Part shown: piece after piece, positions 10,859 to 20,940 of the stretch
Layout of the letters: the number at the start of each line of letters is the position of its first letter
Position numbering within the stretch: the stretch's first letter is position 1
The notes under the pieces: model-generated
Database searches by the model: none
What the model was told of the DNA's origin: nothing
What the model saw: only the letters and a program-made list of their open reading frames with translations
Program-made: the position numbers and the translations under genes
Assembly (NCBI GenBank): GCA_029448655.1
Contig: JACCLO010000009.1
Span: 2,914,001-2,978,000 of the forward strand
DNA length: 64,000 nt
Direction: 5' to 3'
Source of the DNA: Wolfiporia cocos
Taxonomy: Eukaryota; Basidiomycota; Agaricomycetes; Polyporales; Phaeolaceae

Positions 10859-12604
10859 TGTAATGGTCATTTTGGATTTTTCTAACACTCGTTGAACTCA
10901 CCACTGGGTGAATACAATACAGGGACTTGTTGCTCAACCAACCCCCTGGCTACTCATGACTTTACTGGGCACATCCCCAGTTGTACTAGCATATAGGACA
11001 TGTTTCAGGATGGGCAGATCCAACTCTGCCCTCATTTCACATTTATCATTACTGATCAACAGATGGTGTTCAACTGCCATCATCATTCCTATCCATAATC
11101 TCAGATATATCACTACATACTTATCATACATTTTGTACTATAGTGTAGATAGTACTGGTGACATCTGGGACTGATGAGACCTCTAAAACCTAACATAGTA
11201 TATAAACTGATGTACTTATACTCATTCTCAAATGTAGGAAACTATGCTCAGTATTTGCCGAGCCATGAACCAACTAAGTCCTCAAAGTGCACACTGACTT
11301 CTTGGACTTGAGCAAGTCTTATGCCCTAGGAGATTTGCGATAGAACATCTGATTATATACTCTAATGTGTATCAAATATTGAACGATCTCCTAGAGTCTC
11401 TGACCTAGGATCCAAAGGCTTATCCAGATTATATTTGCCTAGTACTAGTCCACAGGACTCAGTACTGAAGAACAATTTATATTTGTGACTCAAATATAAC
11501 AAACAGGTGTTGTCACAGATTTATCTGGGGCTTACAGCATTTTTCCTACGATTATAGCAATTTATCCGGGATTTATACGTCTAACTACAAGTTATCTACG
11601 GGTTAACTCCCATTGCCATACGACAAGCTCTTAACCGGGCTTATCAACCACCTGACTAGCTTACATAATGCTACGGCACCTTCCGGTCCAATAGCATCGT
11701 CATGGCTACGTCATAGGTCTCGCCCGTCAGAGCAAGACCAGCCACGTCATAAGATCTTAGATCACAATGATAGGCCGAGCGTGGCACACTCGCATAATAA
11801 TGTCCACAACACCAAACATTGCCGCAAGGCAATGTCCTATTGGGTCGGCCTCCTCGGCTTCCCACATGTCATAAGATCCTTGATCATAATGACACCTCTG
11901 GCGCGCCATGCCCTCGCATAATAGTGGCAATACACCCAAACATCGCCACAAGGCAATGTCTCATTGGACCAGCCTCTAGGCCCGCCCTCATGGATCGGTA
12001 CATACCAATCCCCCGGCTCCGGCCATCACGGCGTTGCCAAACTCCAGGACTTCTGCCTTCACGGCTAAAGTCCTCAACATGCTACAGTACCTATCGGTCC
12101 AATAGCATAATGTCCTCGGCGCCTAGCCTAAGACAACCATACGATACCCGGGCTGTGCCTGCGTTTATCCAAGATAATAATAAACCTCCTCTTCCTACTA
12201 TGGGTGCGGCCATTACCGGCCCACAACGGCCATTGTAGATAGGATCACAAACAAAGTAGATAAGATAAGCTTCGCCCATTGGCAAAGCCGAATAACCTGG
12301 AAAGGTAGTACTATACAGTAGCACATGACCTCTCCACATACATGTATTTAAGTAGGAGCCAAGCGCTCCATACTTCAGCTCTATTCTATCGACTTCACCT
12401 CGAATGCCCATACGCGGAGTACCATTGGTACTCCCAGTGGACTACTATTAGTAGTCCCAAGCATTCCCGGCTTCGTCGCTGAGCTATGTCCACTAGTAAC
12501 TGCTGCACTGGGTCCATCTTCCTCGTCTAGTCGCCCCACTACCTAAGGATAGTGACTAGGTGAGTCCCACAGGTAGATCTGTGTCAGGTGTATGACCCAT
12601 ACCA
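10859..12604 (+). repeat. Solo LTR, family D, TSD TAGCA, carrying an F LTR
   Basis: Starts TGTAATGGTC at 10859 and ends GACCCATACCA at 12604, with TAGCA on both sides (10854-10858, 12605-12609). Split by the F LTR at 11511-12586. D landmarks include GGGTGAATACAATACAGGG, TATATAAACTGATG near 11196 and the end ..CAAATATAACAAACAGG. Confidence 0.85.
11511..12586 (+). repeat. Solo LTR, family F, TSD GGTGT
   Basis: TGTCACAGATTTATCTGGGG..GATCTGTGTCA, 1076 bp, flanked by GGTGT at 11506-11510 and 12587-12591. A second F copy in the opposite orientation is at 37997-39088. Its terminal bases and the organisation around TATTTAAGTAGGAGC (about 12345) relate it to the LTR of the 10-kb Gypsy element. Innermost of three nested insertions. 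Confidence 0.85.
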
Positions 12605-13583
12605 TAGCACACAACAAGCGCCAGTGTTCAACTGCCTGATAGTGCCCCATGTACCTGATACCCCAGTTCAACATGGGCCCCATTCAAAAGCTATCAACCC
12701 TCTGCCCTCATACTTGGACTTCTAGGTATCTTCTGTATTCAACTACAATACTGATCAGGTTTCACCCACTGTTGCACTCAACCACAGTAGTTTGTATTTG
12801 ACTATGAAGCATACTAACCATACAGACTTAATGGTAGCAGTACCATGGACACTATAAACCTGTCCAGTAGTTAGCAGTATATAAACCAATGTACATACTG
12901 GCTGAGTCCTCCAGCTCGACTTTGTTGTGTAACAAGGATCTTATATTCACTATCAAACTTGGGAAACCAGGCTCAGCTGAATCCATCTGAGTTGACTTAG
13001 CTGAATGGATATTTGATCCATAACACAAGGTACAGACTTATTGCATATACTACATGTGTAGACTCAGATGTACTGTTGATTGTATTGACACAGACTTACA
13101 CATCTGTGTGACCGGCCTAGCCAGGGACCCTCTATAGCCTAGCATCCAGCTAGAGCAGCATGACAGCACTGAGCCTTCAGGTATGACCAATAGACCGTAT
13201 AAGCTGAGGTAACGCCCCAGTCAAGTCAGACAAGAGGGAACAAGGGGTGGTGTCAACCAGTGCACAAAGAGAGGAGTAAGAAAGGGGCCTAAGCCCTATT
13301 GCTGAAAATCCTAAAGATGGGGAGTAAGCCCCATCTACAGCCTACTTATATACATGTAGTATCTATGCTAGCAGCTTGCCCTAAAGTACTGGTCTGTGCA
13401 TACAACAAAATGTAACTACGAGTGACCATGAAGTAATGTAACTATGTAACTAAGAGGGTGACCATCATGTGAGTTCACAGTAGCACATGCCACCCTAAGG
13501 CACTATTCTACTAGGTCAGGTGGTCTGTATGGTATCTAGGGAGCGAATGTGGAGGTAACCTGGTGTAAGGAGTTAGCCACGTG

Positions 13584-14282
13584 TGACACAAACTAGTTGT
13601 GGGACTCACTCTATAACCTTGTTAAGCGACTTGAAGTAGTTGCTGGAGGTTGGTGAGGATACTAGTAGGCGCAAGCAGAGATGATATGTGACTGTGCGAA
13701 TGCAGAGAACAAATCTAAGGCTTATCCGCAGTGATAGCCCTACTTATATACATGCATTGTTTGGTTACCAGTAAGGGAGCCAAACATGAAGACGGTCTGT
13801 GCGCAGACATAACTAATACAGCTAAGTCGTAAACTACAATAGACCATGTGCGCCGGTAATGGCCGCACCAGTAAGATCGTTTGTTTGGACCGTAGGTCCA
13901 TGTTGTGGAAGTGGCTGTAGCTACGTTAGTAAGCCATGCACGTGATAACTATATACCGGTATCGGGATATGAGTAATCGTAAGGGCATTGGCATGTGATA
14001 ACGAGCGGGCCGCTTATCCAAGTGTACTGACATAGCCCGATATCGGGATATGAGCAAAGCGCGTGACACCGGAGGTTAGTCCGCTGAGTCATTGACGCGT
14101 ATAACCGTGTTATGTACGTGTTGTTATGACGAGTGGACGTATACCGCGTTGTGTACGTGTTGTTTGGTTGCGTGTACGTGTAGATGGGCGCTTAGCAGCG
14201 TAAACGTCTACAAGGTCGTAGAAATACCAGATAAATAGGTAAAAATACGGGAAAAATAGTGGCATGTCCCAAATCTGTGACA
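13584..14282 (-). repeat. 3' LTR of the 10-kb element
   Basis: 699 bp, sense ends TGTCACAG..TTTGTGTCA. Preceded in sense direction by the polypurine tract. It shares with the 5' LTR the TATA box, imperfect palindrome and primer sequence (AGAACAAATCT on the plus strand at 13706-13716). Confidence 0.95.
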
Positions 14283-14295
14283 TTACCCCCTCTTC
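14283..14295 (-). promoter_or_regulatory. Polypurine tract
   Basis: Sense strand GAAGAGGGGGTAA lies directly against the 3' LTR, the expected site for plus-strand DNA priming. The dUTPase stop codon is only 39 bp upstream of the LTR. Confidence 0.8.
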
Positions 14296-14321
14296 AGGTT
14301 TCATTGTCCCTAATGGAACGA

Positions 14322-14744
14322 TTACTTTCCTGTGGAGCCGAAACCACCAGTACCGCGCTCGGATTTAATCTTTTCAAAGTAAGATTTTCCGTGTAGCGTA
14401 ATGTGCGGGTCCTTGGCAACTTCGCAGATGAGCTGAGCAATCTTATCACCGGCCCGAATATCGATAGATATGTCGGAGTGATTCCGGAGAATGATGATTA
14501 CTTCGCCTTGATAATCGTGGTCGATAACGCCACCCATTACGTCTATGCCTTTGCGGGCAAGACTGGAGCGGGGGGCGATACGTCCGTAAGTGCCGAAAGG
14601 TACCTGGATTTTTAGTTTGGTGTTGTATTCTGTCTGCCCGTGAGCTGGCAGAACATCGCCTGTTGCAGTGTACAGGTCAAACCCAACCGAGTCCTTGGTT
14701 CCCTTTTCCGGCATTCGGCCACCTTCACCGACTACGATTTTCAA
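14322..14744 (-). CDS. dUTPase domain at the C-terminus of Gypsy Pol
   Basis: Trimeric-type dUTPase, which hydrolyses dUTP to dUMP and pyrophosphate. All five family motifs appear in order: 1 SVGFDLYTATG, 2 APRSSLA, 3 GGVIDHDYQGEV (with the catalytic Asp), 4 RAGDKIAQLI, 5 RGTGGFGSTG. It follows the chromodomain after a linker of about 75 residues (RRSARRKE.., WPDDWPQYREEFAKDP..) and is the last domain of the polyprotein. Retroviral dUTPases known to me lie in the protease region or between RNase H and integrase, so this 3'-terminal position fused behind a chromodomain is unusual. Its likely role is to limit uracil in element cDNA, or it may be a captured host domain; no break is visible in it. 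Confidence 0.92.
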   Translation of the reverse strand: MKIVVGEGGRMPEKGTKDSVGFDLYTATGDVLPAHGQTEYNTKLKIQVPFGTYGRIAPRSSLARKGIDVMGGVIDHDYQGEVIIILRNHSDISIDIRAGDKIAQLICEVAKDPHITLHGKSYFEKIKSERGTGGFGSTGK

Positions 14745-17700
14745 GTCCGCGTTTTGGTTAATGTCAGCTGACATCCACCCCCCGTCGGGGTGTCTAACCA
14801 TGCGTTGCTTAGGATCCTTCGCAAATTCTTCGCGATACTGCGGCCAGTCGTCTGGCCACGTGCATTCGTCGGCTTCCCAGTCGTTGCTGTCAGGGTCGAA
14901 GACGTGAACTGCTTCTTTCCTTCTAGCCGAGCGCCTGAGGGGGACATCCTGCATTGGAATGGCGTGTGAAGCCTTGTATTCCTGCAGAATGTCGTATGCC
15001 GTGTCGAGATCGGCTTCGCGTACCCAGGAGTCGTCATTGATACCAAATCCTTTCCATCGGATTCTGTATTCAACTCTTCCGGCGCGTAGACGATGATCTA
15101 AGATCTTCTCGACTTCCCATAATTCCTCGCCATCGACCATTTCTGGTTGAGGCTCTGGTTTCTTCTGATGCACAGGGTCCTTGTACATGACCAACTTGGA
15201 AGCGTGAAATACTGGGTGATAGGCCCTGTACTGCTCGTCCATATATACCCTAAAGGTGACCGGCGATAATTGTTCAATTATCTTAAATGGTCCCAAATAG
15301 CGTGGACTAAGACTTCTTTCGGAGTCTTGCCAGCTACGGGCGTCAACGAGAACTTTGTCGCCGACTTTAAACGGTACCGAGCGCTAATGTTGATCGTAGT
15401 ACCAAGACCAGCGTTCGGCAGCCAATTTCATTGCTGCCTTAGCTTGTTCTTGTGCTGACCATCGTTCGTAAGCAATGACATTTAGGTCCGTGTATGATGT
15501 TGGACGTAAATTTGTAGGTCCTGCATTAGGGTGCCTTCCTAGTTCGACAAAGAATGGGCTATTCTTTGTTGTCTCACTAGCCGCGTTGTTGTACGCGAAT
15601 TCAGCCGTTGGGAGAAACCATGACCAGTTATCCTTTTGAATAACATCGATGTAACATCTAAGATATTGTTCCAGGATCTGGTTAACTCTCTCCGTCTGGC
15701 CATCCGCTTGCAGGTGATAGGCGGTTGTCATTGGCCGTTGGATTCCCAATTGCTCACACCATCCCTTGAATAAGGCGGCTGCGAATTGCGGGCCTCTATC
15801 CGAAATGATTTGTTTCGGAAGTCCGTGGTTCGGATAGATCCGAAGGTACAGGAGGTTCGCTAATTCTTTCGCCGTTATCTTGTCTGATGTGGGAATGAAG
15901 TGCGCTCGCTTGGTAAGCCGGTCCACTATTACCATAATAGCATTGAATTGTTTCAATTCGCCGCTGGGCGGTAAGTGGACGATAAGGTCAATTGTGACGG
16001 TGTCCCAAGGTGCTTCCGGGACTGGGAGCGGTTGCAGGGGTCCGTACGGGGTCTGGTTGTGGTTCTTCATGCGTTGACATGTGTCACAACCTTCCACGTA
16101 TTGCTTTACCATCGTGGTCATTCCAGGCCACCAGTAATTACGTGACAGAAGTTCATAGGTCTTCCATCGTCCGAAGTGTCCGGCAGTCACATGGTCATGA
16201 TGTAACTCCAGAATCTTCGTGCGCAATTCCTTAGGCTCTTTTGGAACGTACACTTTTCCTCGTCTGAGGAGTAATCCGGCCTCCATGTTCCATTCCTGGA
16301 GATCTTTACCGAATTCCTTGGGACCACTTTTCAGTAGTTCCTGGTAATCCTTGGTGATCTGATCGTCCATGAGGGCTTGTCGGATTTGTCTGAGAAGGTC
16401 CTCGTCGCCTGATTGTATCTCTTGCTGTGACGCTTCTAGCGCCCTAACCGTAAAGTACTCCGGTTTCAGCAAAATTTGATCGCGATTGTCGAGTTCCACC
16501 CCCTCTTCATGGTCTGGCCTCCGTGACAGAGGGTCAGCCGTGAGCATTGTTTTACCGGGTTTGTGACACATGGTGAAGTTGAACCTTGTCAGGTAAAGAC
16601 TCCAACGTGCCTGTCTCCGGGTTAGCCGTTGTGCCGATTTGAAATATGTCAGATTGAGATGATCCGACCATACTTCAAATTTGTGTGGGTGTCCTTCGAG
16701 GTAATGCCTCCATTCCTCTAGAGCGCGGATGATTGCGAGCAACTCCTTATCGTAAATCTCATAGTTCCTTTCGGGTGCTGATAGAGATTTCGAGTAAAAG
16801 GCTACCGGGTGCCAGAGCTTATCCTCCGAAGAGTATTGCGATAGCACTGCACCAGTTGCGTAATCGGAAGAATCCGCTTCCACGCGGAACGGGGATTCCT
16901 GATCTGGGATCCGGAGTATTGGAGCTGATGTGAAAGCTTCCTTAAGAGTTTGGAAGGCTTCCGCTTGTTCGGGTCCCCAGTTCCATTGCGTGTTTTTCTT
17001 GGACAGTTCGGTTAACGGCTTAACCACTTTGGAGAAATCTTTAATGAACCGTCGGTAGTAGTTGGCAAAACCAACAAAGGCCTGGACGTCCTTCACCTTG
17101 GCAGGTGTAGGCCAGTCCATAACGCCGGCTACCTTCTTAGGGTCCATTTCGACTTTTCCTTTGGAAATGATCATTCCCAGGTATTCAATACTGCTTTGTT
17201 CGAAGAAGCACTTTTCAGGCTTCGCGAACAAGTCGTTGTCTTGCAAGATTTGTAATACTTGCTTGACGATACGACGGTGTTCCAGCAGGTCGTTTCCGAA
17301 CACAAGGATGTCGTCTAGGTAGACAATGACCTTTCCTTCTCTGATAAGGTCACCTAGAATATCGTTCATCATGTGTTGGAACGTGCTGGGTGCATTACAA
17401 AAACCGAAGTACATGACTACAGCTTCGTAAAGGCCGTTAGGCGTAATGAATGCGGTCTTCCATTCATCTCCCTCCTTGATTCTTACGTTGTTGTAACCCC
17501 AACGCAAGTCGAGCTTCGTGAATATCGAAGCCTGGCTAAGCTTATCGATAAGCTCGTCTATGCGTGGGAGAGGGTACCTATTTTTAATGGTCAAGTCGTT
17601 CACCTTTCGGTAATCGACTACCATTCGGGCTCCGCCATCTTTTTTAGGGACGAAGAAGACCGGACTCGCGATCGGGGATTTTGAGTGTCGGATGTAGCCC

Positions 17701-18857
17701 TTCCGTAACTCTTCCTGGATCCACTGATCTAGCGAGTTCGCCTCCTGAGGAGACATCTTGTATGCCTTACTTGGGGGCGGTAGTACCGCGTCATCGGGGA
17801 AGTCGATGGCGTGGTCGTATGGTTTCCGTTCGGGCATCCTTTCGGATGCGCGTTGAGAAAATACCGTGGGACCAAACTCCTGGTATTCCTCCGTAACCAA
17901 GGATTTCCATTTCTGGAGATCCGCATCTGTCAGGAATTCATCATCCGACTTCTCCGTTATCGACTGAATGGCATCGATAAGGAGTTCCGTTCCTTCGTCA
18001 AGGGTGTTCACCCAAGCGACAAAGGGATTCTCCGGCTCCTCTAAGCCGAGAAAATCTATTGGAAAGTCATTGATGATCTGATAGATGTTGTGGGGTTCGA
18101 TTTCGTCCTCTTCCTCAGAAATCGAAACCCGTTTGCCATGTTTGCATTTTTCCGTACACCGATATGTGAAGGTTCCTTCCGGCCAGTTGAAGTCCGGGTT
18201 GTGTTTCAGGAACCAATCATATCCGAGGATCACATCCGCATTCTGTACGTCCATTACGTACAAGAATTCGGTGGACTTGTGTTCCTCGTGCACCATATAA
18301 GCTTTTACTGCCATATTGATATTACCGGCGGTATTAGAGGTACCGTCGGCGTTACGAATCTCGAGAGGCGAAGGTAGTTTTTGAGTGACTAACTTTTCCT
18401 CATGTACGAGTTTCTTATCAATGACGCTTATTGATGCACCGGTGTCGATTAATGCCATGGCGTTGACTTTCTTTCCATATACCCACAGTTCCACTTCGAT
18501 AGAGAACGATTTATTGTCGTCTCGAGAATCGTTTCCATGTACATTATACAAAGTGAAAAACTTTAGCGCGAGCGGGTCAGGGTAGAAGTATTGTACAGGA
18601 GGGGCACGTGTAGCTAGTGTCCTTGTCCTCCGGGCAAAGTCCATTGCCGAGTTACCGAATATACCGAGATGGGATACCGGGTGACGTACGACCGCCTTAT
18701 CTTCCCACAAGATAAGGGGTCTCTGTGAAGCCTCTTCGTAGAGGTGCGCTTCTTCGGGGCGCTGTACACTCCCAGCCGCTGCGGGGCTGGTGTGTTCTTC
18801 ACAGAACGTCTTCGAGACGTGTAGTTGGGGCGAGGGGAACCGAGATGGTCCCGACAT
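14322..18857 (-). CDS. pol: Gypsy Pol: protease, RT, RNase H, integrase, chromodomain, dUTPase (one in-frame TAG)
   Basis: One 1512-codon frame from ATG 18857 to TAA 14322, broken only by TAG at 15384-15386. Residues from the ATG: protease DTGAS at 138-142; RT about 375-600 with YLDD 513-516; RNase H about 655-780 (VEADSSDYATGAVL, YDKELLAI, WSDHLNL); integrase HHCC (H886/H887, H894, C924, C927) and catalytic D957, D1020, E1056 with the canonical 35-residue spacing. After the TAG come the GPY/F module (LGPFKIIEQ), a chromodomain (EVEKILDHR.., YRIRWKGF.., DDSWVREADL) and a dUTPase. The frame overlaps gag by 59 nt in the +1 phase, so it needs +1 frameshifting or reinitiation at its own ATG. The chromodomain suggests chromatin-guided integration. 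Pol should act in cytoplasmic virus-like particles and then the nucleus. Confidence 0.93.
15384..15386 (-). other. In-frame TAG between integrase core and GPY/F-chromodomain-dUTPase
   Basis: The reading frame continues without a shift on both sides (..WYYDQH TAG RSVPFKVGDKVLVDA..). It is either a point mutation that cripples this copy or a leaky stop that would tune the amount of the chromodomain-dUTPase extension. Context CAT-TAG-CGC is not a classical strong readthrough signal. Confidence 0.8.
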
Positions 18858-20838
18858 TGGCGACGGTGGTGGCGGGGGCCGAGGGTCCTGCTGAACTTGA
18901 GTCAGCCGTCACTTCTTCCCAGATCGTTCGGGCACGATACGTCTTGCCATCCGCGGGGGGCGCCGAGTACGGCTTCTTGCCAGAAGCCTGTCCCTTTCCA
19001 CTACCCGAAGGAGCAGCCGTGGTCTTTCCAGACGCGGCAGCTGCATCCTTCGCCCTTTGTTGTTCGGCCCGCTGAGCGGCAGGCACGAACGTTCCCGCAG
19101 CCTTGTCTGCCGCAAGCTTAGGACATTTGTTGAAGTAATGTCCTGTCTGCTTGCAGTAGGTGCAGACGGCGTTGGCGGTGTCGGCGGGGGCTTTGGCGGG
19201 CGCCTTTCCCTTGTCCTTCTTTTTCTCCGACTTCTTTGCAGAAGCGGAGGACGTCTCCTTCTTTTCGGCAGGGGCCGAGTCCTTTTTGCCGGCCTTCTCG
19301 AAGATCGAGCCCTTGATCTTGTCAGGGTAAGATGTCTGATACATTTCGAGGGCGAAATCTATCAGAGGCTCGATGTCGGTGGGGGCCTTGAAGAACGGGG
19401 TCTTGCCGAGGACGTTTAAGGTGTCCTTGACCTTTTCGGGGAGAGTCTCGGTGAATTCCCACACCAGAGTCTCGTTGGCGGTTTCGGAGAGGCGGCCGAG
19501 GGTGCGGAACCGTTCGCAGTAATTGAAGTAGTTCGATTCTGCCAATTCCTTGCCCTTCGTGCCGTAGTAACCGCGAATTTCCTTTTTCGCGATCTCCTTA
19601 TCCGTCATTTTCCCATATTGCACCATTACGGATTTGGTGAAGTCCTCCCAGGTGCCGAGAGGTTCACCGTTTCCTGCCTTCTTGATGAGCGGCGAGAAAA
19701 ATTTGTATGCGTCCCCTGTGACGCGGAAGAGGGCCGTGGTGATACGGTCATGGTCGTCGTAGACGCGGAGGGTGCCGAAGTAGAGACCCATTTTTTCCAC
19801 CCATTCTTGTGCAGTCACCTTTCCAGATGATCCAGAGAATTCGGGGGGAGGGGGGATTTTCAGGTTTTGAGGCAGACCTGGAATCTGCGGGGCGACGGCT
19901 GCTGCAGCGGCGGCTGCAGCTTGTGCGGCGGCAGCGGCCTCGGCTGCTCGGGTTTGAGCATTACCGGGGGCTGCTGGTGGGTCTGCCGGGGGCGTGCGAA
20001 CACCGGGAGGGTTGGGAACGGAGGGATTCTTGCGAATCCTCCGGAGTTCCTCGTCAACCTTCTCCATGCGCTCGGCGAAGGCATCCTCGAGGTCGTCCAG
20101 GCGGGACCGGTAGTCCTTCCGGAGCTCCTTTTCCAGCGTGGTGAACTTGGCGGTGTACTCCTGTCGGAGTTCCTTGCCGAGGTCCACCAGAGTGGACAAG
20201 ACCTCGTTGCGGACCGAATTGACCGCCTCGTGTAGCTCGTCTTGGGCTTTTTGTTCGATTGCCCTGGATTGCCCAGCCAGGGAATCGATTCGTTCATGGA
20301 TACGCTCCAGGCGGGCGTGCACCATTCGACCTAGGGTGTCGGTGGTGTCATGGCTTATGGCCGCACTTCGTTGTACGGCGGCATCGATGATTGGCCCATG
20401 TATGGACCCATCCACCTTGTGGTGTTCCTCCTCGGGGAGGTACGCCTTGAGTTGGTTCTCGACCACGGCATTGGTTTGCCGTGTTGGGCCTGAAAACTCC
20501 ATTTCTAGAGTGGTGGCGGGCCCGATAGGGCGAGTTCGACGAGCCGGTGGGTATCCGGCAATGGGGGAGCCTGGGCGTGTACCCATGGGGTTGGTCGGAG
20601 ATTCCCTTTGCGGGGGAGCGAACTCCGGCATTTCCTCTTCTCCTTCCTCTTCCTCTTCTTCTCCCTCACTTAGGTGCTCCAGCGTCACCAGTTGCTGGGT
20701 TCCCGAGGGACCAGCTACCGGTGTCACCGGGCCTTCTGAGCGGAGGCGCATCTTGCGGGGAGCGAGGGGAGTGCTGACGGAGGAGGTGGAGGACATTGTG
20801 AATCTGTTTGTGACGAATGTTAGTTTCCGGTTACTCAT
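18799..20838 (-). CDS. gag: Gypsy Gag with CCHC zinc knuckle, 679 aa
   Basis: Structural protein of the virus-like particle. ATG at 20836-20838 (MSNRKLTFVTNRF) is chosen; the frame extends upstream only to a GTG. Low-complexity N-terminal third (EEEEEGEEEMPEF), a long charged coiled-coil-like segment (ELRKDYRSRLDDLEDAF.. about 180-280), an Ala-rich linker, then the capsid part with the EFSGSSGKVTAQEWVEKMGLYF signature. A Lys/Ala-rich stretch precedes the nucleocapsid zinc knuckle CTYCKQTGHYFNKC at about 559-572, which binds RNA. Stop TGA at 18799-18801; the last 59 nt overlap pol. Confidence 0.92.
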   Translation of the reverse strand: MSNRKLTFVTNRFTMSSTSSVSTPLAPRKMRLRSEGPVTPVAGPSGTQQLVTLEHLSEGEEEEEEGEEEMPEFAPPQRESPTNPMGTRPGSPIAGYPPARRTRPIGPATTLEMEFSGPTRQTNAVVENQLKAYLPEEEHHKVDGSIHGPIIDAAVQRSAAISHDTTDTLGRMVHARLERIHERIDSLAGQSRAIEQKAQDELHEAVNSVRNEVLSTLVDLGKELRQEYTAKFTTLEKELRKDYRSRLDDLEDAFAERMEKVDEELRRIRKNPSVPNPPGVRTPPADPPAAPGNAQTRAAEAAAAAQAAAAAAAAVAPQIPGLPQNLKIPPPPEFSGSSGKVTAQEWVEKMGLYFGTLRVYDDHDRITTALFRVTGDAYKFFSPLIKKAGNGEPLGTWEDFTKSVMVQYGKMTDKEIAKKEIRGYYGTKGKELAESNYFNYCERFRTLGRLSETANETLVWEFTETLPEKVKDTLNVLGKTPFFKAPTDIEPLIDFALEMYQTSYPDKIKGSIFEKAGKKDSAPAEKKETSSASAKKSEKKKDKGKAPAKAPADTANAVCTYCKQTGHYFNKCPKLAADKAAGTFVPAAQRAEQQRAKDAAAASGKTTAAPSGSGKGQASGKKPYSAPPADGKTYRARTIWEEVTADSSSAGPSAPATTVANVGTISVPLAPTTRLEDVL

Positions 20839-20940
20839 TGTCTTAGATTCTTTAAGAAGGGATTGGTTTTGAAAGCTGCAACTTTCGTTATAGATCACAC
20901 TCGCACTCTATTTCAGAGTTAAAAGATGATAGTATTTCTA

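Larger units (their letters stand above)
10794..13025 (+). repeat. Solo LTR, family B, TSD CAAGG, carrying nested LTRs
   Basis: Starts TGTTATGGTATAATGC at 10794 and ends TTTGATCCATAACA at 13025. CAAGG flanks both sides (10789-10793, 13026-13030). The D-family LTR at 10859-12604 splits it; without that insertion it is about 481 bp. TATATAAACC near 12889 and a GTCC..CAGCTCGAC stem mark sense plus. Confidence 0.85.

Noticed and set aside
14403..14615. Plus-strand frame of 70 aa
   Set aside because: Antisense shadow of the dUTPase coding region.
18799..18857. Assigning a specific +1 slippery site for gag-pol
   Set aside because: No known +1 heptamer could be recognised in the 59-nt overlap, and pol has its own ATG there.
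19057..20872. Several long plus-strand frames opposite gag
   Set aside because: Shadows of the GC-rich gag gene; low-complexity and without family motifs.
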